NCBI GenBank assembly: GCA_003427395.1
Contig: BFEA01000388.1
Location: 1,315,291 to 1,365,964, forward strand
Direction: 5' to 3'
Origin: Chara braunii
Taxonomy: Eukaryota > Streptophyta > Charophyceae > Charales > Characeae
Length of the DNA stretch: 50,674 nucleotides
How positions within the stretch are numbered: the first letter of the stretch is position 1; every line of letters begins with the position of its first letter. Under the pieces are notes generated by a model. That model ran no database searches. It had not been told where the DNA came from and saw only the letters and a program-made list of their open reading frames with translations. A program made the position numbers and the translations under genes. Of the stretch, positions 43,650-50,674 are shown in pieces.

Positions 43650-43790
43650 AAGCCAGGCCATCCAATCTTATGGAACATGCCTGACCCAGCCATTAAATAT
43701 ACACGAACAGGTTGCACAATTACTTCTCTCTTCCTTTAGGCATATGACTAAGCCATTCATCTTAGAAACAAAGTTTCGTCGCCCTGAACT
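43650..43790 (+). repeat. Remnant stem-loop array, two units (element E)
   Basis: CCAGGC and GCCTGA-type arms surround CATCCAATCTTATGGAACATG (a diverged core) near 43654-43683. A second unit with ATTCATCTTAGAAACAA lies near 43752-43775. The loop type is that of C. Confidence 0.75.
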
Positions 43791-45368
43791 GTTTAATATC
43801 CAAGTTATATATATCTCTCTGACTTGGTGGGAGGCCTTGGCGCGGATTACGGGTTGCAATCCCGCCTGCCACCTTCCTCTCAGAACCAAATAGACTAGAC
43901 TTAGAGTAAGAAAGGCAGAAGGAGAAAGTTTGAGTCTCTTAGATCCAGGAGAGGTGCACTCAGACTCGCAGGAGAGGGCCTCAGTACCTTCACTCGCCTG
44001 AGGGACCCGCAATGACAGCCAGACAAGACGCAACAGCTTGGTCAAAAGTGAAGTCAATCGCCAGATCACCTCTCTGACGAACCCTCAACTCGCAACAACT
44101 CCCCTCATAGTCTAGTCACCCCCTCCCCGAACCCCAACACTTCTCCTTAGCCCATTCGCTGCTTGCACAGTGGGCTATACAGTCGGCCACAGTCTACGGC
44201 AGTATATAGTTCGTACGCCGTAATCAACAGCAGGCAGCAACAGCACATGGCCTCCCGCAGCTAGCCACAACTTGTGAACCACCAGAAGCAGCGGATGTGC
44301 ACAGTACCACGAACAAACCGGTCACCTCACACACTGACCATGGGCAACGGCATGGCCCAACTACAGATTCCATAATGGCCTGTGGCTTGGAAAGCCGCAA
44401 CAGCTCCCGAGCGGGCAACAATCACCGCTGAACTGGCCAGATTGCCCCTACAGTAGTTCGGCAGTCGACGGTCTGTGGCTGTTCCCAGATCAATCTGAAT
44501 CGTAGCACCGCTGCAGTCTCGCAACAGCCATTCCATAGGCAAGTACACAGGCCAACCCGTCATCCACACACCCGGCCCGACACTCCCCCGGCTGGCCTGT
44601 CGCTGCGTAAACTGATGGGATGTGCGTCACACCGGTCGGGCAGGCGAACCCGCAGTCCCTTTTCCCACAGCCCCATCCACCAACGCTAACAATCTGCACA
44701 CACCAGGTACGTTCTCCCTCTCCTCTGCCTTCTCCCTGTCCTCACTGTGTTCAAACTCCTTCCTCCCTCTTACCTCCTTGCTTCTGCGACCCTCTCTCTC
44801 CCTCTTTCTTCACAACACTCCAACACTCTGAGAGTTCATCCGCAATCGCTCCGGCACCTACTCACGAGCTTGAAACGAAGAACGAACCTTCAGCAAAAAT
44901 GCGAACAGGTGCGCCCTCATCATTCCTAGGCGCAACTCCTCACATTAGTCCAAGTTGAATCACTTACATATGGGCAAATCTGACAATGCCATCATACTCG
45001 CATCATTCGGATCCCCCAGCCCAACGCTTTAGATCATTGGAAACGGTCAAGAATGACCAATTTATCACAACTCCGACCCGTTCACGCCGCCCATAGCCTC
45101 TATAGTGCCAAACCCGCACCCCCATCGTCAAATCTGACCACACCACCAACTCGCAGTGTTCGAAACCCCCCCCACTTTACTTCCTCCCCCCCCGCCCGGT
45201 TTCGTCCGGAAACGGGTGAGCTCTGCACTCTTCCACCGTCTCTCCTCCTCACTCCTCCATACCTCGGCGCACCCAACTCCTCACTAACCTTTCTTCCTAC
45301 TTTTCTAATGCTAACACTAACTTCGAAATCGGTGTCGCCCGACCTCAAAACCCCGGGTTTGAGTCTTC

Positions 45369-45579
45369 GTTCGTTCGTTTTTGTTAAGAAACGAACGAAC
45401 TCGGCTTTTCCTCCCCCCCGTTCCTCTTCGCTTCCGCCATAGTTTCTCGCACCCCTATCCTTCACTACTCTCTCTACACTAACTTTCTCGTAGATCTGGT
45501 CTCAGATTCGGGGTCGCAGGCCTCGAAAATCCCCGCTTAGAGCCTTCTCTCGCCCGAATTCATCAAGAGTCGGGCGAGA
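45369..45579. repeat. Two long perfect hairpins in element E
   Basis: GTTCGTTCGTTT (45369-45380) pairs with AAACGAACGAAC (45389-45400). TCTCGCCCGA (45548-45557) pairs with TCGGGCGAGA (45570-45579). In C, CCGATTCC/GGAATCGG (22922-22941) and GAGAGC/GCTCTC (23120-23134) lie in the corresponding part. Confidence 0.9.
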
Positions 45580-46784
45580 TAACGTCTTCGTTGTCCGCCA
45601 CAACCATGCCCCCGCCACTGCGTTCTTCCCTTTCGTTCCGCATGCACCTGGCGCGTTTCCGCGCCCGGGGTCGTCTCCTCTCTCTACCAGCCCGTCGCCT
45701 TCCGGTCGGCCCGCCCGTCACTCCTACCCTTCTGTTACACAGCGCCACGCCGCCCGGCCAGCCCCGCTATCTGTTGCCCCCCTTCCATCGCTGCGCCTTG
45801 CCTGCTTGCTCCGCCTGCACCTGGCACCGCCCCCCGTCCAGGTTCGGTCCCCTCTGCCCATACCACCGCACTCTGCCTCGGCCCGTCGGCTTCCCCTCCT
45901 GCTGCTTCCTCCCGGTAGTACTCAGCGCAGCCAAGTTCTTCCCGACCGCCCCCGACTGCCAAAGAAACTTCGGAGGGACAAAACTGTTGGTCGCCCCGAT
46001 AGGTCCTCCCACTTTTAGCACCCCCAACGTTGTCTACTCCTACAACACCCGTCAATTCACCGCATTACTGCTCCCCTCACGGCTGCGCGGCATCGGCCGG
46101 CCAGCCCTGCCGCCCACTCTTACTCCCGCATGAACCTGGCGGGGGCCCGCGGCTGGGTTCTCTTCCCATTTTTGCGTGCTACCCTCACACCGGGGGGCCG
46201 CGCGAATCCCCTCCGTATCGCTCCAATTTTGACAGATGTCCCGAAGGACCTCGCGCCGGCCAACGCCACCCCCCCCTCTTTTACCATCGCCACAGGCAAT
46301 CGCCGGCGAATCCGGCTGTAGAGCAGCCCAATCCGCCCTTCGCCCCCTCTAACATGTATGTATCTGGCGTGGCCGGCGTCTGGGTCCATTCTGATTCTTT
46401 GTGCCCCATTCTTACGCAGGGTTGTACAAGTCCTCTTCCTATCACTACGAAAGTCCCGAAGGACTCAGGCCAGGGTAATGCCCCGTGGCGGCGCCAAAGG
46501 CCGCTTGGCCTCCCTACCCCCGGTTTACCAGTGGGGGTTGCAGCCGTGGGCCAGCGTCGGGTCTTCAAACAAAAACGGGGCCATAAACCCTGGATAAAAA
46601 TAAAAATAAAAATAATAATAATAATAATAAAAAAACAACCCAAGGAAAGGGGAGGAACTGGCCTAGTGCCAAGAGGCGGGGCCCGCGACTGGACTCCCTC
46701 GACAAAACAAGAAGGGGATAATCCCGCAGGACCCTCAACCCCTTAGCCTCCTGCTGCTCCAGTGCTCCCGCGGTGTTGCCCACC

Positions 46785-46840
46785 GGCCTCGATCCCCAAA
46801 CCTCCATAGTAGTAATCCAACACCGTAACCTATAGGGCTA
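46785..46840 (-). other. tRNA-like A-box/B-box pair (element E)
   Basis: On the minus strand TAGCCCTATAGG starts at 46840 and GGATCGAGGCC at 46795, 45 nt apart as in C and D. Confidence 0.6.
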
Positions 46841-47371
46841 TGCCCCAGCTTAGAACAACCAGGCGTGGATTTCAATATGACGTGATGCCGCGCGGTGCCT
46901 AGGCCTGGGAAAAACTGCCTAGGCCCTCTTTTCCTGCCCGCAACCGGCGTGCCAACACTAGGCACCCGCGCCGGCTTGCTTAGACTACGCCGTGGCCGCC
47001 CCGTGCACCACCCCATGCGCCAATCCTTCCGTCGGTCGCCCGCGCCAACCAAGACGACTTTCTATCCCTTAGCCAGGTCCGTAACACGGTCCGGGTCGGT
47101 CGACTAGACCGGCCGCTTGCTCAATCAGAAAAATCACATGCGCGCCTTAAAGCTGCGCGCCCACATACTTCCTAACTTAACCCAGGCGATTCCCGGACGC
47201 GACCGTGCCTCGCACGACTTATTTTGACCAAACCCAGTCTTCCTGTCGTCTGCAAAAAACAGGGCGGATACCCTTGTAAGGGTATTCATGCCGATAGCGC
47301 ATTCCGGGGTCGAGGTCGTCCCCTGTTAGCCGGATCGCCCAGCTATGAGTCCTAGAACCCTGCCACGTGTC

Positions 47372-47385
47372 GGGCTCCGATACCA
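47372..47385 (-). promoter_or_regulatory. Primer-binding site, initiator-Met tRNA type
   Basis: The minus strand reads TGGTATCGGAGCCC directly after the 5' LTR. The common plant PBS complementary to the 3' end of initiator-Met tRNA is TGGTATCAGAGC; one base differs. This orients the element and sets the LTR/leader boundary. Confidence 0.8.
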
Positions 47386-47688
47386 ACCTCACGCCCGGCG
47401 CGACTTCTTGATCGGAGTGGGATGTGGGCCTGGAAGTGCGAGAAGGGGTGTGCCAAGGATTTTTGGGGAAAGTGGGGGTGGAGTCCCAGGTCAAAACTGA
47501 GATCTCCTGTGGCAAGGGTCCAGGGGCATAGATGCAATAGAGCTAAGGGATGGGTTACTTCCGGTCTGATGGCGGTCGATGTCGTGCAACATAAGGCAGA
47601 TGGCATGCGTGGTGCATCAAGGGCCGTCTGATCCGTCTGTTTTGGTGGCGGCGGTTTGGGAGAAGCCCGCCCGTGAGGGTTGCGATTC

Positions 47689-48072
47689 CTATGAGTCGGA
47701 CCTTCGAGTGCAGACACGTGGCGTCTGTCGCCGCGTGTTATGGTTAGGCTCCGTGGTTCCCGGGGTTCGGCGGTGGCCGCGTCGTCTGCAGTTTCTGCAC
47801 GGTGTGTGGAGCCGATACGGGGCGATGAAATTCCACGGTACCACTGTGAGATGGTGATACGGGAGGAGGAGACGGAAGGGAGGGAAATTGGTAGTGACAA
47901 CGACAAAGCCAGGGGATATGAAGTATTGCGTGTTATACGTAGTTGGGTAATCGGGGCACCTTGTATCGCTGGTTACGGCACAACGAAACTCCCTGGGGCA
48001 CAATCGGTTCTCGGTTAGGCAGGGAAATTCTAGGCGTCTCTTACCCAAGGTTCGAAGTACCCTGTATCCCAT
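47689..48072 (-). CDS. LTR-embedded ORF, 5' LTR copy (unknown protein)
   Basis: The 127-codon frame in LTR sense contains LEFPCLTENRLC, DYPTTYNTQYFISPGFVVV, TTNFP, LPYHHLTVVPWNFIAPYRLH and an Arg-rich tail with Cys pairs (CRNC). The block from 48033 to about 47830 aligns with 10791-10994 in the diverged plus-strand LTR, with changes mostly at third codon positions. The 3' LTR (11439-11304, minus) has a slightly longer start (MTYTWDTGYVEPWVRED) before the same LEFPSLTEN block; a 16-bp deletion here relative to that copy shifts the frame upstream of LEF, so the ATG at 48072 is probably not the true start. The family is unknown to me. Confidence 0.6.
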   Translation of the reverse strand: MGYRVLRTLGKRRLEFPCLTENRLCPREFRCAVTSDTRCPDYPTTYNTQYFISPGFVVVTTNFPPFRLLLPYHHLTVVPWNFIAPYRLHTPCRNCRRRGHRRTPGTTEPNHNTRRQTPRVCTRRSDS

Positions 48073-48962
48073 GTGTACGTCATCTTGTCATTGCGGCTTG
48101 GCGGAAGATTCCTCGCCTATCCCGATACTAGAGGTGCCAAGTTCGTCAACGATCGCGACTCGCCGCGCGTGGACAGGTGTAGACCGCGCAATTCAGATCG
48201 CGCTTACACACATCCACGCGAGGTGTTCGTTTGCACCCGGGCCTGTGGGCTGATGCTTACGCAAAAGTGAGAGTTGTAATCCCTCATGTAAAATCGCCAC
48301 ATGTCATGAGTAACTACCCAATCATTTAATCACTCTGTGGTCCCACAAGCAATCATTTCCGAATATGCAGGATGTCATGACACATCAGTCATCGCAACAA
48401 CATCAGAACTCATACCATAACAACGGCGGATCGAAGTGACAAGCAATGATGATGACTGGGCAAAAACGACAAACATATCATTCCATCCGAACCAGTTCAT
48501 CCCATATACACAAAAGAGGGAGGACCGAGGCAAAATGAGACATCATACAAGGACCAATATTGAAACAAAGATGTTGAAGGGAAATGAGAGCGAATCGCTC
48601 GAGCCGAAATTAAAACTTAAATACAAAATTAAAGGAAAGGACAAAGGAAATTGCAAATCCACATCCATCAACCTCAGCTCTCTCTTCCTCTCTCCCTCTC
48701 TCCGATGCGGACAGTCCGTCATCATGCACCAACCCACGAAGTCGTCACCCCGCTTAGTCCTCCTGCACCCGTCAGGTTCGCCCGCGCGCTACAGTCCGTC
48801 TTAGCCCCACACGTCAACCCCGCGCATTCAGCACCAGCTCGTCGGGTCGCCCGACTTCCACTTCAACTTACCTCTTACTTCGCTCGTGAGCCGACCCTCA
48901 CTGATCGCGCTACCCCGAGCTTCCAGCAACGGGTTAAGAGAGCTATCTAATCGCGCAACCGC

Positions 48963-48970
48963 AATTTATA
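48963..48970 (-). promoter_or_regulatory. TATA box of the 5' LTR
   Basis: TATAAATT on the minus strand, about 560 bases into the LTR, matched in the other LTR copies. Confidence 0.65.
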
Positions 48971-49531
48971 GCGTGCATGCAAGCGCAAAGAGCACAGAAT
49001 TGCAAGGACTTAAGAAGAGGAAGGGGAGGGATTGCCTACGTTTTGCGTGGCCAGACCGCGACGTGGAGGACGCCACTGTCCACGCATCAACCCGGTCATG
49101 CAGCCCGCAGGCCAGATAGACACAGCAAGGAAGGGGGAAGGCGAGAAAGACGAAGCTCAAGAAGAAAGATACAGTTACAAGGACGCCCTGCCCAAAATTA
49201 CGGTTATACGCAAGATTAAGGGCGCCGACTAATCTGAGCTCCGCTGTAGCCGCAAAAAGAAGCGCGCAAGAAAAACAACGCGCGGCAAAAAAAATCCCGA
49301 ATTCCGAAATTCCTAAACTTATTGCAAAAGAAACTTTTAATAAAGCGCAACTTGCCCGGCCCTGAACCCAGCCATTCAGAAAAGAAGCGACGCAAAAAGA
49401 CGAAGAAGCAAGGACACCGATGCAATTTTCCTTTGATCCCGATCTCCTGTAATTGGCCCATCCTTCCCATCTTAGGACCCCTCATTGTCATCGCGCAGAA
49501 AATCGCGCGGAATAGAAATTGGTTCGTCACA

Positions 49532-50373
49532 GCACAGTCAATCCTGTGGTCACCAGAGTAATGCCACCCTTGATTCCAAAATATTCATTGGTAGGGGGAG
49601 GGAGGAACTAGTGTGTAGCAGCAGGGATCAGGCGCCGGTTTCAGGGCGAAGAGGTTCCCCCCTCTCTCCAACAGCCTGCTAAGTCAATCCCCTGGATCCC
49701 AGGGTAATCAATGCAGGCAGGAACTTCACACAATCCTGTTTTGATATACCCCAATTTCATATGGGACGCTGGACCCATTTTCCAGCAGGTGATGCTCCCC
49801 ACCAATAGATGGAGCCTCTCCCCAGGTGCTGGTGGTGTCTGCTCTTATCAGCACCACTAACACTGGGGAGATGAGGTTGAAGGGTTTCCCCATGCAACGG
49901 TTTTTTAAGGCCTTGAAGAGGTGTCATTCGTAAATAAAGGGGTATTCGACGATTGGGCTGACATTTTTAGGGTCGCCCTTGAAACAAAAAAACGGGTAAA
50001 GGGCAGGTAGGGGTATTATTTGTGTAGATAGGGATATCACCAGGGTTGTCGAGCCCCGGCCCCGGGGCCCCGGCGAGGGCCCGGGGGTCCGGGGGTGGGC
50101 ACCCCCAACCCCGGCTCCAGACCCCCCCCCCCCTAAGAAAAAAGAAAAAAATCAAAAAAATCAAAAAAATAAAAATAAAAATAGTGGGGGCTGCGCAGCG
50201 AGAGCATGCACCATATGGGCTAAACCCCAAAAATGGGGTTTTATGCCCCACCCCGGACCCCCCCCGGGGCCACACCCACCACTCGTGGGACCGGGGTAGC
50301 TGCTGGTGCGGGGCCGGGGGCAGGACCAACAGCCGGCGGGGGCGAGGTTGAGTGTTGGCGGGGGTGGGGGGCC
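49532..50373. other. Flanking DNA right of the Gypsy element
   Basis: No gene is supported. The phrase CTTATCAGCACCACTA near 49855 also occurs at 1368-1383. From 50050 the sequence becomes very GC-rich with G and C runs and an A-rich patch (50140-50182). Confidence 0.5.
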
Positions 50374-50411
50374 CTGTCTCTTATACACATCTAGATGTGT
50401 ATAAGAGACAG
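50374..50411. other. Nextera mate-pair junction adapter (assembly artefact)
   Basis: CTGTCTCTTATACACATCT (50374-50392) is followed at once by its reverse complement (50393-50411). That is the Tn5 mosaic-end pair of the circularisation junction in mate-pair libraries, not genomic sequence. Text on both sides repeats (50341-50364 equals 50418-50441). Confidence 0.97.
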
Positions 50412-50498
50412 GCCGGGGGCGAGGTTGAGTGTTGGCGGGGGCCGGGTTGAGTGTTGGCGTGGGCAGGGGTGCGGGGTGTGGGGCGCGGGGCTTGGGGC

Positions 50499-50524
50499 CT
50501 GTCTCTTATACACATCTAGATGTG
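50499..50524. other. Second, partial Nextera junction adapter
   Basis: The 19-base mosaic end (50499-50517) is followed by the first seven bases of its complement, then unrelated sequence. It marks a second artificial join. Confidence 0.95.
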
Positions 50525-50674
50525 GCCAAGTCGCAGGCTGAAGGGAGGCCGCCCACACGCAACACTGGCATATAGGCAAGCAAGGCGAGTGGGCTGGGAT
50601 CTTGGCCAATGCTGGCATATGTGGGCACGCTGCGCAGATGCAAGTGTGCAGCGCTATGCATAGCAGCGCTGCGC
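50525..50674. other. Terminal 150 bp after the adapter joins
   Basis: It has repeated CTGGCATAT phrases and a GCAGCGCT-rich end, but no recognised feature. Its linkage to the rest of the window is unproven because of the adapters. Confidence 0.5.

Larger units (their letters stand above)
40746..47296 (+). mobile_element. Element E: 6.6-kb member of the TGTCG family in the Gypsy leader
   Basis: It starts TGTCGAGCGCATCGG and ends CCGATA (one change from CCGACA), flanked by a perfect GCGC duplication (40742-40745 and 47297-47300). The palindrome at 47268-47285 is 11 bp from the end. It lies between the PBS and gag. Its 5' block, GTTATC stem, 120-bp repeats and tRNA-like pair match C and D, but the stem-loop array has shrunk to two units. 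Extra 3' material (46140-46660) contains two copies of a block with GATGTCCCGAAGGAC or AAAGTCCCGAAGGAC, also present in D (31220 and 31400). Confidence 0.87.
11304..49531 (-). mobile_element. Ty3/Gypsy LTR retrotransposon, split by five insertions
   Basis: Read on the minus strand: 5' LTR (49531-47386), PBS (47385-47372), short leader, gag (from 40685), protease, RT, RNase H, PHD-like module, integrase, third ORF, 3' LTR (from 25518). The PR-RT-RNase H-IN order is that of Ty3/Gypsy. Without the five insertions the internal region is about 8.3 kb. Much of the two LTRs is 93-98% alike by eye (for example 11640-11880 against 48280-48520), which pairs them as one element. About eleven in-frame stops and at least two frameshifts make it non-functional. 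The 3' LTR end is lost at 11304, so the element's own target-site duplication cannot be tested. Confidence 0.88.
47386..49531 (-). mobile_element. 5' LTR of the Gypsy element
   Basis: It runs from TGTGACGAACC at 49531 to the PBS, about 2.15 kb. It is not interrupted and so acts as the empty-site reference for elements A, B and C. It carries the TATA box at 48963-48970 and an embedded coding region. I do not see a clean CA at its 3' end, so that edge may shift by some bases. Confidence 0.82.

Noticed and set aside
48436-48804. 122-codon ORF present in both LTRs (11792-12160 and 48436-48804, plus strand)
   Set aside because: It is antisense to the LTR, and most differences between the two copies change amino acids, including non-conservative ones. 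The LTRs are alike anyway, so shared openness is expected.
50161-50618. Short minus-strand ORFs at the right end
   Set aside because: They read through the Nextera adapter and GC-rich low-complexity sequence.

Overview
The window holds no recognisable cellular gene. It is a nest of transposable elements and simple repeats from a eukaryote. Three signs point to the green-plant lineage: a LINE whose ORF1 has a DUF4283-like core plus a CCHC knuckle, a Ty3/Gypsy element whose primer-binding site fits plant initiator-Met tRNA, and gag-pol stop codons that look like C-to-T change at CGA and CAG (plant-type CG and CHG methylation). A charophyte such as Chara is my guess, held with low confidence.

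Layout. 1-8778: microsatellites, poly(T)/poly(A) tracts and a LINE on the minus strand (681-5139) with a 14-bp target-site duplication; it keeps ORF1 and the C-terminus of ORF2 but has lost the endonuclease and RT. 8779-11303: a plus-strand, 3'-truncated LTR of the Gypsy family described next, joined tail-to-tail to the 3' LTR of that element. 11304-49531: one Ty3/Gypsy element on the minus strand (5' LTR 47386-49531, PBS 47372-47385, gag, protease, RT, RNase H, a PHD-finger-like module, integrase, an extra third ORF, 3' LTR from 25518 leftwards), decayed by about eleven in-frame stops and at least two frameshifts. 49532-50674: unassigned DNA ending in GC-rich sequence that contains Nextera mate-pair junction adapter, an assembly artefact.

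Five insertions of one unfamiliar element family interrupt the Gypsy element: A 12180-12609, B 12701-17702, C 17944-24923, D 30236-37207 (minus orientation) and E 40746-47296. All start TGTCG(A/G)GCGCATCGG, end CCGACA (CCGATA in E), have a subterminal palindrome exactly 11 bp from the 3' end, a GGTC..GACC hairpin starting at position 14 of the 5' end, and 4-bp G/C-only target-site duplications. For A, B and C the second LTR of the same Gypsy provides the empty site. They have no LTRs and no coding region I can support. They are packed with hairpins: C and D carry arrays of 10-13 stem-loops whose stem arms covary while the loop is constant within a copy but different between copies; B carries a row of unrelated perfect hairpins. 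C, D and E also share an antisense tRNA-like A-box/B-box pair at a fixed 45-nt spacing.

A second notable signal is a protein-coding region inside the LTR of the Gypsy family, upstream of the PBS. Two diverged LTR copies differ mostly at third codon positions there. The PHD-like zinc module between RNase H and integrase, and a third ORF that starts with an ATGA overlap on the integrase stop, add to an unusual Gypsy architecture.
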